64,000 nucleotides of DNA from Cycas panzhihuaensis (taxonomy: Eukaryota; Cycadophyta), in the NCBI GenBank assembly GCA_023213395.1, contig CM041465.1:173793741-173857740 (forward strand). Direction: 5' to 3'. This document shows positions 1 through 10,479 of this stretch, piece after piece; positions within the stretch are counted from its first letter, which is position 1, and every line of letters starts with the position of its first letter. The position numbers were made by a program, and so were the translations under genes. The notes beneath the pieces were generated by a model. That model ran no database searches. It saw only the letters and a program-made list of their open reading frames with translations, and was not told the origin of the DNA.

Positions 1-469
1 TCAAGCATACCCATAGATGAAGCATTTTCAAAGCATTATAACTATTTATTGATTAATGAAATACTTACATGAAAAATGTTAATTTATGAGCACGCATGTA
101 TAAAGCATTTCTTATATGTTATATCTATGTATGTAAGTGCTAACCTATAATAACAAGCTAGCAAGGTGCACAAGGCTTGACGACATGTTGTGACTAACAT
201 CAAAGTGACAAGGACACACAATTGGAGTGTAAATCAGTAATTTTGGGGCAATCAATGTGTTGTAACATAGGTCAACAAGTTACTAATAAGGTGACAAATT
301 TTCTCAATAGGCCTCACACGTGCTTTGCTAAATCTGTTAGACGCCAGGTGTGTTGGATATTCCAAGTGGCAAAATATGTATAGCTCAGATTCGGACTTTG
401 GTATTACCATGCCACAAAACAACATCTCAGTCAATTGAACAAGAACCATTCTTTGACTACCACTTGTAG
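1..469. other. AT-rich flank, no gene seen
   Basis: I see no coding region, RNA gene or clear repeat here. It may belong to the same gypsy relic as the following sequence or to an intron of the minus-strand RSH1 gene, which runs leftwards out of the window. Confidence 0.5.
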
Positions 470-2055
470 GATGGGTAACTATATGGGATGCATTAGCTTA
501 AGGAAGCTCATGCTTCCACTCATGGGGGACACTTTAGGGTGTGGAAGGCCCTGCAACACTTGTAATTGTAATTCTACTAGCCATTTAAGCATAGGAAGCT
601 ATAGTAGCATATCGAACGATGTGCTCCTTGTAGCCAATCCAAACCGTCCAATTGGAAGGTTGTCCTATATTAGCCTCTACCTATGCCCTCTCGTCCTTAA
701 GAGCCCATTTCCATGGACTCTAGTAGCAGACAATCCATGACCCAATAAAAACATGACTACATACTAGTGATGCTTTGCCAATTTTTTAAGGCATCAATGT
801 TCATTCCATGCACTAACACCATAGATGCACCACGCAATACCCAACACTTCTTTGACCATGTTTGGTTACACTTAGGATATCCCTCATTATTATCTTAGAC
901 AAAGGTAGATGCTTTCTTGGCCATTTTTGGCAAACATTTTATAAGCTCTTAGGTTGTAAACTCCAATACTCTGCTACATTTCACCCCCAAATAGATGGGC
1001 AATCAAAGATAAAGAACATGACCCTAGTTCATCCTCTTTACATCTACTATCATACAACTACCTCATGGGACAAGCCTCATGTAATAGTTCAACATGGTCA
1101 CAACTATGTAGTTCACGTTTCTATAAGGCACTCTCCATTCGAGGTATACTACAGCTTCCAAACAATAGCCCCACTTCTAGTGGCACTTCTATCACTAGTG
1201 ACATGCCATGAGCAGGCAAAGTAGCATAAGACAATTATTTCGTTAAGCACCTCCAACGAGTGCAAGCTAGTGTTTAAGAGATCCTCATTAGATCCTAGGC
1301 TAGGTACAAGGCCCAGCATGATTTCTAGGTAAGCGACAGAGTTTGCCTACACTTGCATAAATGTAACACACCTGGGCAGTCTTCACTAACACCTCGAGGT
1401 TTTGGTGTAACGATTTGTTACAAATGGTATCTGAACCAAGGTCACGGGTTTGATTCTCGGAGGGGACGAGCTTGATACAACATCGACATAACAGTGTTCA
1501 CCCGAGGCCCAATGAGGCGCAAAATTACTAAAAGTAGGTTACCGAGAATAGGTCATCAAGACGTCGACGCCTTGTGGGGGAGGTAATGTTACACACCTAG
1601 GCGGTCTTCACTAACACCTTGAGGTTTTGGTGTAACAGTTCGTTACAATAAACAACAGTCGAAGCATCAAATCCATCATAAGCTCAAATATATCCAGTTT
1701 GAGCTAAATCTAATCATTGAAGCAATGCAACCTAATGCTATCTACTTGGATCTTCCAGCTCATCCTGGGGTGCATGACTGTAGCAATCTCAAGCATTATA
1801 GGCCGCCACTATTGGAAGTGGAGGTCAAAGTAACACATCCAAAGGACATGATAACCCAATTTTTATGCTCCATTTATAGCAAACAGCCTTCTAGATACTA
1901 GAGTACACAATACACAACACTATCAAATCATTGCGTATTTGATGGGCAAGAAAGGTAGCTTGCCATTAAGTCAAATGGATTTCAAAGGCAGTCTTCAAGC
2001 ATGATTTTCCACATCTATAGTAGTCGACAAAATTAGGGGCAATTTCCTCTTAAGC
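470..2055 (+). mobile_element. Decayed Ty3/gypsy integrase to chromodomain relic
   Basis: Broken reading frames follow the order of a gypsy integrase. At 500-740 there is a degenerate HHCC zinc region followed by a proline-rich stretch like that before the integrase core. At 840-1220 a core fragment reads HFWQTFYKLLGCK and HPQIDGQSK, where the position of the catalytic Glu in DGQTE is now Lys. At 1650-2045 comes the C-terminal domain (DLPAHPGVHD) and a chromodomain-like tail (AYLMGKKGSLP). The tail and the following polypurine-like stretch at about 2022-2055 match gypsy A near 10850-10971, so both belong to one family. Only the 3' half is present; no LTR pair was found. A 286-bp miniature element interrupts it at 1362. 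Ends are approximate. Confidence 0.75.
1362..1647 (+). mobile_element. SMART/TRIM-type miniature LTR retrotransposon, complete
   Basis: The 286-bp unit has two 61-bp direct terminal repeats (1362-1422 and 1587-1647), both starting TGT and ending TTACA. The left repeat is followed by a primer-binding-like site (ATGGTATCTGAACC, a decayed form of the initiator-tRNA-Met site). The right repeat is preceded by a purine tract (GTGGGGGAGG, about 1574-1583). It is flanked by a perfect 5-bp duplication ATAAA (1357-1361 and 1648-1652). The 164-bp interior codes for nothing. This fits the small LTR retrotransposons known in plants (TRIM/SMART), which must borrow enzymes from autonomous elements. A second copy with the same length lies at 50464-50749. 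Confidence 0.88.
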
Positions 2056-3438
2056 ACGGAGGAATTACCAAGCACAATTGCTCACTAATCCATAAATAAC
2101 ATCTGTATTTCTAATCTTTTTGGACATTGAGTTCACATAGAATCCAAAATGTGACCTTAGTTTGGGAATAGTTAGTTTAGTCAAAATAGTCAGGCATAAT
2201 GATTAGATGCTTGTCAACTTCTTGTAACTGTTTTTCAATTTTTGTCATCAGTAGATACCATTCAGTTTTCTTGTAACTGCCCCCTCATCTAATGATGATG
2301 CAAAACATGGCATCCTAAAAGACAGCAGAAGCGCAATCCATTGTACACATAAGAGGAAATTCTAGAATAGGAGAAAGAATTACAAGTCCCATGTCCCCAT
2401 CTAAGTGAATTTTCTGCTTACTCAACTATGCTTTATAGCGAATTCAAGATAAGAGACAGCAACAGCTCCAGCATACCGTTCTTAGCATTCTGGGGAAGGG
2501 ACTCAACCTTCTGTCACCAAATTCCTCCATTCTAATTTGTATATGAAATTCCTACACTCTGGAAAGCCACTCACCATTAAGGACTGGTCAGAAGAATGGC
2601 ATCCACCAAGGAATGGTCATGAGAGCGACATTCTCAGAGGAATGGTAGACAAATGGTTAAGAGAATGACACCCACAGAGGAATGGTATAGAAGAGGAATG
2701 ACACCCACGGTGAAACAACACCAGCAGAGAAAGGCTCTATGAAATAACTCAGAGAGGCTCACTGCAAAATGGAAGTCTCAAACAGTAAGAACACCTACAA
2801 TCCAGAATGGCTAATGCAAAATTTCTACTCTCTTCAAATATTCTTGAAACATTTAAGTCTATACTCTTTATACTCCCTTGGGCCATATCAATATATATCT
2901 TCAACAAACATTGTTCTTTCATGAAATTTTATCTAACAATAAGATTTTAACAAATATAATATATTGCAGTAAGATATAATAAAATATAATACTACATGGT
3001 TAACCTTTATCATGAGGCAGATCCGGGGGGGGGGGGGGGGTGGGCAGCGGTGTGCGGTATGGTGGGGGTTGGGGTGGTACAGACACAAAAAGACCATTTT
3101 TGCAACATATTTGATAGTTCCCCAATTCTGATACATGAAAATTGCCATTTCTCCATTTCCATTCGCGTTGCTACATTTCTGGCAACTTGGCTTTAACTAC
3201 ATATTTGACTAATAAAGATTAGGGTTTTCTCAAGCAGAAAAGACTCAGAAGAAACATTGAAAACATGTTCCACAAAAATGTCAAACACTGAAAATATCCC
3301 TGCAAAATTGTAAATGTGCCCAACTAAATTTCTAATCAAAATTAAATTGTGCACCATAATCCACAATTCTCGAGAAAAAATCCATTCACGTTCCCACTAA
3401 TCTAATGAATTCAAGCAAAACAAAAAGAGATTTCTTAC
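2056..3438. other. Probable RSH1 intron, no exon recognised
   Basis: The stretch lies downstream (minus strand) of an RSH1 exon, and the next exon, which should carry the HD pair of the hydrolase domain, was not found in it. About 2570-2720 holds a degenerate repeat built on GAATG and GACACCCAC words. The rest is AT-rich with no recognisable coding sequence. Confidence 0.45.
3025..3080 (+). repeat. G16 homopolymer and G-rich tract
   Basis: A run of 16 G (3025-3040) is followed by several further G runs (about 3042-3076, including GGTGGGGG and GGGG). The tract could form a G-quadruplex on the plus strand, which is the template strand of the RSH1 gene. Homopolymer length may also be a sequencing artefact. 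Confidence 0.7.
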
Positions 3439-3531
3439 AAGCTGTCCAAGGATACGTGCAACTTCCACTGGATGTATGATGAATGGCTCTCCACTCCTCC
3501 GCTTCTGCCCATCATGAGCTTCAAATGCTAA
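3439..3531 (-). CDS. RSH1: RSH1 exon: start of HD (ppGpp hydrolase) domain
   Basis: The exon is 93 bp, 31 codons in phase 0, bounded on the minus strand by an acceptor ending TTGTTGCAG and a donor GTAAGAAA. It reads LAFEAHDGQKRRSG then EPFIIHPVEVARILGQL, the hallmark opening of the HD domain of RelA/SpoT homologues. The His in IIHP corresponds to the first metal-binding His of the hydrolase site; the HD pair itself should be in the next exon. Plant RSH1 is a chloroplast protein that controls ppGpp, and in Arabidopsis it acts mainly as a hydrolase. The exon is uninterrupted, unlike every transposon gene in the window. The next exon (towards position 1) was not found, so the following intron is probably longer than 3.4 kb. 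It could also be a fragment of a pseudogene, but intact splice sites argue against that. Confidence 0.87.
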
Positions 3532-3743
3532 CTGCAACAACACAATTGATCATTACCTAGAAAAAAAAATTCTATATTTAAAACAAAAAACAACTAAATA
3601 GAGAGACCTTCATAATGTATTGACACCAATAAGAAAAAACAGAACGTAAAAATTTTTTTCCAGCTCTCACAGGAAAAAGTAAAATGCAATTGCACAAAGC
3701 TAAGGTAGTTCAGCAGGTAATGGAGTACAAGATTCTGCCATAC

Positions 3744-3809
3744 CTTCAGAGCATTTTTAACCAACCGCAGCTGTCCAGATGGCAGATATGAAATGCTTGG
3801 TTTCAAACT
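3744..3809 (-). CDS. RSH1: RSH1 exon just upstream of HD domain
   Basis: The exon is 66 bp, 22 codons, on the minus strand, with a pyrimidine-rich acceptor ending TTTTATTGCAG and a donor GTATGG. It encodes SLKPSISYLPSGQLRLVKNA plus LK, and joins in phase to the next exon 212 bp away to give the conserved SISYLP...LKLAFEAH run of plant RSH1 proteins. In the family this segment sits between the chloroplast transit peptide region and the HD domain. Both exons being phase 0 and precisely bounded supports a working gene. The 5' exons, which would code the transit peptide, were not identified between here and the gypsy element at 6538. Confidence 0.85.
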
Positions 3810-6537
3810 CTGCAATAAAAGTTAGAAAGGAGAGAACATTCACTACAGAGGCCCCTGATCGAACAATAATCAACCAAACTGGAATATTATCTCAATTTCA
3901 GCTTAATTACATGACATGTCCAAAACCTTATGTGCTACAATGACAAATCAAGTGACTGACATTCTCCAACCATCCAATACAGGGGCAAAACTGTGACAAA
4001 AGGTACAAGAAGGAGAAAGCTCATAGAATCCCATAATAAGCATATTTTCAAAAGAACACTCAAAGAACAAAAGCATGTTTTCAAAAAGCTACCGACACTA
4101 CTCACTGTCATTATAGTCAAACTAGCACTCCTGCCAAGAAATACTCGAACACCATAAAAAACAAATTGACAGAAAAAAATAGAAAAACAATCAAATCTAA
4201 TAAAAAATAAGCAATACTACCCAATAGGAACAGAGTAGAACATGAAAATTTAACTGCTGCTCTATTCCTCAATACCAAAATGCTCCAACTAAAAATATAA
4301 AACATTACAGTGATGCATAAATTACAGCATACAATGGCAACTGGGCACTTTGCATCCACAAGGTATAAATGTTCTACTGATTGGGATGTAATTTGTCATA
4401 AATCAGTGGAGGGGAAGCTGATGAGAGCTAGGAGGCAGCAAGTGCACCTTAGGATTCAGACAACTGATAGCTGTTAAATGTTGCTATAATAAATAAATTT
4501 GAAACTGAGCAGACGGGTATTAGCTGTGGATTATTAGCTCAAAAAAGGGATTGGTCAATAAATCTGAAGAATCATAAACTCATGTATCTAATTGGTAGCT
4601 TATCATGAATATTGTTGCTTCAAATGACATCACAATCCCCAAGAGCTTTTACATAACAGGGAAGACAGTGCTGAATGTCCCTTAGAATTGAAATGACTAA
4701 TAGTTTGCTACTCTATTTTGCTCTACAATTTTGAATGCTGCTAGAATAAATAAGTTTGAAGTTGAGTAAGGGGCATACACAGTGGCCTGCTAACTCAAAG
4801 ACTGACCACCAAATCTGAAGAATCATGCTACTTCATTTTGTATCTAATAGATATTTAACATGAGAACTGTTGCTTCAAGTGGTATCAGAACCATCCCCAA
4901 GAGTTTTAGCATAACATGAAAGGCAATGGCTTTTCTACAGCCCCATGAGGGTTCAATCCCCAAAGGGGCATTTTTGCACAATTGAGGATTACTCGAGTTT
5001 GAACACGCACACCAATTCTGTCAAGGGAGCCTACGATGTACTATTCTCATATAAACGGAGAGATGGATTATTGCCAAATTCATGAAGATTTGTACAATGA
5101 ATCCTCCATACAACTCTGCATCCCACTTCACTTCTCCTTAGATAACACATAAAACAACACAAAAGACCACAAGATACAAAGAGACAACTAGACAAATGAA
5201 GAGTTAAGGTTCAAGGGCTGCATAAAAGGCCATGGGAAATGACAAAACACCTAGCGAAGTGTCAAGGTCATCTAAAGGGGCATAACATTTAGCTAAAAAT
5301 ATACCACAAAACCCTCAGTTATATATACCAGCAACATCAGTATCTTCATCTTGATTTCCCCTAGAAGAACTACACAAACTGGATAATCCCTTCCTTGAAG
5401 AGAGCTATAGTTTACCTTAGCTGGTTGTGGTAAGCTTTAGAAACACATTTATAAGAACCATTATTTAATATTGAATTGTTATTGAATTTAATTTCACTAT
5501 ATGAGAATCTTTATTAGCTCCTATAATCATTAGCAATCCCTATTACTTGTATCTTACAAGTAGACTATAACTTTCATTTGCATTTGTTTGGTAACCAAGA
5601 AGCATAAGTATCCCCAAGGGTCACTCCAAATTATATCAAAGGCAATCTCCCCACAACTGTGGAGAAAGGGCCAAGACTTACTAGAAGAAAACTATTGACC
5701 TAGGAAGCACGATTCACCTAAGGTTAGGGTGCACTACTTCTGCCTTTTTCAATAGACAAAGGTGAAAAATGGTAGCACTGCCAATATTAACAATGGAAAG
5801 GTCAAGAAGAAAATAAATGAAGCAATAATTAAAGCAGCATAGTCTACATAATGATCTTCAAAATGATATGCAAATCATGCACAATACTCCATTCCAATGC
5901 TTCTAAAGCATTGGAGTCCTAAGAATTGCAATGGATAAAGAAAACAACAAAAACATGATGGAGAAATTGAACACACCAAGGAACAAGGCACGTTATGTGG
6001 GCTAGGCAAGGAACACCACAACTGCCTCTCAGTGGGAAAAGAGGGAAGGGTGCCTTGCGCCCATAGAGTCCAAACATGATACATGGTTACGGGTCAAAGT
6101 AGTACCAGACAGAGATCTTCGACTTTCTATAGTCGTAGTAAGCCCTAACGAAAATACATAGGAACGAGACGACAAAAATCTTCCCGATTTCGATTCTTTG
6201 CTTCCTTTACCGTATCTCATCAAAGTCGAGGTCGTATAGAATACCACAATTTCCTCGTCGCATAGCACACAAGTGAAGGGCCCCTGAATTGGAACTATTC
6301 ACCCTTGTCTCTCTTCCTATATGCGACCACAACGGAGCCAAATACACAAACGAAGCCAACGTCGTCTGTGTCACCTATTCAATTAATTTGACATATCCTA
6401 AAGTTTTAACACTTAGGAATATCTGAATTAGAATATTCTTCCTCTGATTTCTTAATTCTAAAGTTTGTCTTACATTGTTTTCTTTTATGAAAACAATAAT
6501 CATTAATATTGTTATTATTAAGTCGTGTTCAGAAGTT
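3810..6537. other. RSH1 upstream intron or flank, no exon identified
   Basis: Apart from the miniature LTR pair at 4479-4877, I recognise nothing certain here. A somewhat GC-richer patch at 6029-6350 contains a minus-strand Ser/Arg-rich reading frame (6029-6268) that resembles a transit peptide in composition and lies on the right strand for RSH1, but it shows no alignable motif. The remainder is AT-rich, with many stops in all frames. Confidence 0.4.
4479..4877 (+). mobile_element. Decayed miniature LTR (TRIM-like) pair
   Basis: Two diverged direct repeats of about 143 bp (4479-4622 and 4736-4877) start with TGTTGCT or TGCTGCT and end TTGCTTCA. Each is followed two bases later by a primer-binding-like site: decayed after the first, and good after the second (TGGTATCAGAACC at 4880). 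They are separated by 113 bp of non-coding DNA. The arrangement LTR-interior-LTR-interior resembles the SMART tandem at 50355, but the sequence family is different. No target duplication was identified and the boundaries are by eye. Confidence 0.5.
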
Positions 6538-6811
6538 ATGAGTATACGACCATAAGCCCTTTACAGGCAAGCGTACCTCAGACAACCTACTCAAGGATAT
6601 ACATCCTTCAATATCATTCTAGGGCACATTGTCATAAGCCCTCATCTTAGGTAGTTGTACCCCATATCAATTCTCAATTGTACTTAGTTGGGCATATTGC
6701 CATAAGCCCTCTCCACAGGTAGGCATACCCAGTACAAAATTTACATTTGTTGTCTTTTTGGGCATATTGCCATAAGCCCTTTTCATAGGCAAGCTTACCC
6801 CGCATCAAATC
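6538..6811 (+). repeat. Leader tandem repeat, about 69-bp period, four units
   Basis: Four imperfect units carry the core CATAAGCCCT followed by a GGCA-GTACCC-like segment. Clear unit starts are near 6622, 6691 and 6761, with a more diverged first unit at about 6547. The array ends right at the gag start codon of gypsy A (6812), so it forms the end of that element's untranslated leader. No such repeat precedes gag in the other gypsy elements here. Confidence 0.75.
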
Positions 6812-7449
6812 ATGTATCCTGATCAAGAGGATCAATCACATCCTAATATTACTGAACTCTTAACAAAAGAGCTTCGTAAGCAATGTCAGGATGCCCAAAC
6901 GTTTCAACAATTTTTTTTCCAACAGTTGTTCCAATCCAACCATTTCCATTCAAATTGGATGCTAAAATCAGTATTTCACTTTTTGAAGGGACAGCAAATG
7001 CGGATAAATTAGATGCATGGCTTCGAAGTCTAGAAGCCTATTTCAAGACACATCAATTCACGGAAGCACAAAAGATAATGGTTGTTGAAGTACATATGGC
7101 TGAACAGGCCTTAACATGGTGGCATGCATACTCCCATGATAAACCACTTATCTCATGGGCAAAATTCAAAAACATTGTTCGTAATCGGTTTTATCCATTG
7201 GGATACATTGATGAACTCACTACACGTTGGCTTCATCTTCGACAAGTTGCAGGGCAAACAGTTCAACAATACGTTGATGAGTTCGTCAAGCTTTCTATTT
7301 GGTTAGAAGTCTCTGACCCTAACCACATTCTCAAATTGAAATTTATTGGAATCTTTTCATCTTTGCAGTGTGAAATGGATCTTCTTCAGATTCCTACACT
7401 TGAAGCTGCTTATCAATTTGCTCTCAAAATTGAAAACAAATTACAATAA
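6812..7449 (+). pseudogene. Gypsy A gag
   Basis: Gag would form the capsid-like particle that packages element RNA. The start at 6812 (MYPDQEDQ) reads to about 6960 and then shifts frame into a 188-codon frame that carries the capsid core: FEGTANADKLDAWLRSLEAY, then WWHAYSHDKP, WAKFKNIVRNRFYP and the VQQYVDEF segment. This pattern is typical of the retrotransposon gag family. It stops at 7447-7449, before the zinc motif. The frameshift means no full-length Gag is made from this copy. Confidence 0.8.
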
Positions 7450-7497
7450 AGACCACAACTATCTCTAGCATCTACCTCAACTTCAAAAACATTTAAC

Positions 7498-8090
7498 ATG
7501 CCACAAAAAGCCAATACAAAAAAATATTGTTCTTTTCACAAATGTCAAGGCCATACAGATGTCGAATGTCGAGCACAACACAAATCTCGCACCTTGATCG
7601 CTGAACACCAGGCACCGATGGAATCCACTGACGTCACAAACATCCCTAATCTGCAGGCTCTGGATCGACATCTTGTGCTAACGACCACTGAATATTCTAC
7701 TTCTCAGAGAGAGACTTTTCACCCAAAATTGTCAAGTTAAGGACCTCTTGGTTCTTTGTATCATTGATAATGGAAATATGAAGAACTTGGCCTCACAAAC
7801 ATTAGTGGATTCCTTACAATTGGTGACCAAGCCTCACCCTAAGCCGTGTACTCTTGTGTGGGTAACGGCCAATAAAATTTTCATTATTACTTTTGCCACT
7901 CCGCCCTTTTCTGATACAATGGATTGCGATGTGACTCCTATGGATTGGAGCGACATTCTCTTAGGACACCCTTATCAACATGATCGATGAGCATTGTATG
8001 ATGGGTATCGTAATACTTATATGCTACATAGAAATGGAAAAGCATACAAACTAACTTTTGCAGATAGTGCTTCTTCATCCTAAGCTGTCA
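7498..8090 (+). pseudogene. Gypsy A zinc motif and aspartic protease
   Basis: At 7525-7575 there is a degenerate zinc motif (YCSFHKCQGHTDVEC). At 7748-8090 follows the protease: the catalytic Asp-Ser/Thr-Gly is read as IIDNG, so the residue after Asp is Asn. Downstream, ILLGHPYQHDR and the ALYDGYRNTY segment match the flap and C-terminal part of gypsy proteases, with a stop between them at 7988. The protease would cut Gag-Pol. The altered catalytic triplet and the stop make it inactive. Confidence 0.75.
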
Positions 8091-8199
8091 TCACAGGAAA
8101 TCCTGCAGTCAAACTTGCCAACACCTCTAAGCAGATGGTACTTTGTGTAATCCAACAAGCAGAAAAGGAAAATTGTACTAAAATGCCTCCAAAAGTAAT

Positions 8200-9540
8200 A
8201 AAATCTCTTTTAGATGCATACTCTGATGTCTTTGCAGAACCTAAGGGACTACCTCCCATACGTGTTGTGTAGCATTCTATTGATCGTGTTCCAGGTTCTC
8301 CAGTTTCCAATCAAGCTCCATATCGCACAACTCCTCTCACTCATGCTGAATTAGAGCGCTAGTTGGCTCAACCGATTGATAAAGGTAAAATTCAACCCAA
8401 CTGTTCTCCTTGTGGTTCACCTGCAATTCTCATTCCAAAAGTTGATAAAGAATGGTGTTTATGTATTGACTATCGAGCTCTTAACAAAATCACTGTTAAA
8501 AATCAATATCCACTTACACACATCAATGATTTATTGGATCATCTCAAGGGAGCCAAATATTTTACTAAAATTGACTTAGCCTTCGGATACCATCAAGTTT
8601 GGGTCGAAGCTCAAGACACATGGAAAACAGCCTTCAAGAGTCAAAATGGCCTTTATGAGTGGTTAGTCATGCCTTTTGGTTTGACTAACAATCCTACTAC
8701 TTTTATGCAACTTATTAACGATAGTTTTCACCCTCATTTAGGTAACTTCGTCATTGCCTATCTTGATGATATCCTGGTCTTCAGCAACAATTTGGAAGCA
8801 CATCTACATCATGTCGATATAGTCATGGCTTTGTTACGACAATATCAACTCAAAGCCAAATTCAAGAAATGCTTCTTCGCACAAAAATCTCTCTTATCTT
8901 GGATTCATCATTGACGACGACAGTGTTCATGTTGATCTAGAAAAGGTTTGAATAATTTAGCAATGGCCAACCCCTTCCACTCTAACTGAACTCAAAAGTT
9001 TTCTTGGTTCCGTCAACTTCTACAAGAAATTCATTGCTCACTTTTCTAGCATTGCACATCCACTCAACATTCTTATCAAAAATTCCATGAGTTTTGTATG
9101 GAACTCTTCTGCTGAATCAACTTTCTAAGAACTCAAAGCTGCCCTCTGCACTGCACCTACTCTTTATCTTCCCGATCTCACTCAACCCTTTGAACTAGAA
9201 ACGGATGCTTCCCAATTTGCCCTTGGTGTCGTTCTTAAGCAGGGAGGACATCCTATTGCTAATCATTCTGAAACCTTTTCCTAAACCAAACTCAATTACA
9301 GTACTTATGACAAAGAATTTTATGCCCTTGTCCAAGCCCTCTGTCATTGGAGACACTTCCTTCTTGGCAACGAAACCATTGTTCATACTAATCACCAACC
9401 ACTACAATTTCTTAATTCCCAATCCAAAATCCAAGAACACGGACATCTTAAGTGGGCTTCTCATATTCAACAATTCCAACTAGTCATTAAATACAAAAAA
9501 GGAGTTTCTAACAAAGTAGTTGATTTCCTCAGTCGACCTC
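8200..9540 (+). pseudogene. Gypsy A reverse transcriptase and RNase H
   Basis: The PR-RT linker (DVFAEPKGLPP) begins near 8220 and contains two in-frame TAG codons (8269 region and 8360) at positions where relatives have Gln. The RT fingers and palm (8363-8914) are open: CIDYRALNKIT, KIDLAFGYHQV, VMPFGLTN and the catalytic YLDDILVFS. A frameshift at about 8910 leads into the connection (LKSFLGSVNFYKKFI) and RNase H (ETDASQFALGVVL, YDKEFYALVQAL, HTNHQPLQFL, VVDFLSRPP), with an extra stop inside RNase H. All domains are recognisable but the polyprotein is broken. Confidence 0.88.
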
Positions 9541-9669
9541 CCACTCTAGCATTAGCCACCTTCCACAATACTACACTCAGTCCATATTCTAAATGGCAAC
9601 ACTTGCTTCCTTCCCATACCCAATTTGGTCCTATCCTTACTGCTATCTCAACCCACACAAACTAATCTT

Positions 9670-10470
9670 GAGCCTTTCTTAGATTATCATCACAAAAATG
9701 GACTTCTCTACAAAGTGAATCATCTTTGTATTCCTATGGGCACTCCGCGATAATAGATACTTAAAGAAGCACATTCTTCAACTTGTGGTGGACACTTTGG
9801 AATGCATAAAACTCTTCAACATCTTCAGCGACATTTCTATTGGCGTTCTATGCAAAAAACAATTGAGGACTATATACGGCGTTGCTCTCTCTATAGTTAA
9901 TCCAAACCATCTAATCCCAAATTGGGACTTTATCAACCACTTCTTGTTCCCAACCGACCATGGGAATCTATTTCAATGGACTTCGTCAGTGGACTTCCTA
10001 CAACTCAATGTGGCCACGACTGCATATTTGTCATTGATTGTTGATTTTCCAAAATGGCAATCTTTATTCCCTGCACAAAAAACATTTCTGCTTCTCATGC
10101 CACAGACCTATTTTTCAACATGTTTGGACTCATTATGGACTTTCCCTTTCTATAGTTTCTGATAGGGATAGTCATTTTCTCAGTCATTTTTGGCAATCCC
10201 TATGGAAGATGCTTGGTTGTCAACATCATAATAAGCAGTGGGACACACATCTTCATCATATACAACACAGTTATAATCGAGCAACTCACATTTTTCTTAG
10301 ACAATCTCCCTTCGAAGTTTGTTATGGATATCAACCACTTACTCCTTATGAACTCTCCCTCGTTGTACCTTCTTCTGTGAGAGGGCATGAGCAAAAGAAA
10401 CAACAGAAAGTTGTCTCCTTTATTGATCACATGACTAAACTACATTCAAGGATCAACTAGATTCTTCATC
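9670..10470 (+). pseudogene. Gypsy A integrase, zinc domain and core
   Basis: The HHCC domain is at about 9775-9890 (HFGMHKTLQHLQRHFYW), with the last Cys replaced by Tyr. The core carries the first Asp in SMDFVSGLP (about 9977-10003) and the second in VSDRDSHFLSHFW (about 10157). The stretch that should hold HPQxDGQTE, and so the catalytic Glu, is missing: the sequence jumps near 10220 from KMLGCQ straight to the KQWDTHLHHIQ segment, an internal loss of roughly 180 bp compared with the relic at 862-1224. The integrase would insert element DNA into the genome; this copy cannot. Confidence 0.82.
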
Positions 10471-10479
10471 AGACACAAG

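Noticed and set aside
5340-5440. Minus-strand stretch reading SSSRGNQDEDTDVAG before a GT as another RSH1 exon
   Set aside because: Its end phase does not fit the phase-0 start of the exon at 3809, and no acceptor is convincing.
6029-6268. Minus-strand Ser/Arg-rich frame as the RSH1 transit-peptide exon
   Set aside because: Composition and strand fit, but no alignable motif and no convincing donor site; kept only as a remark.
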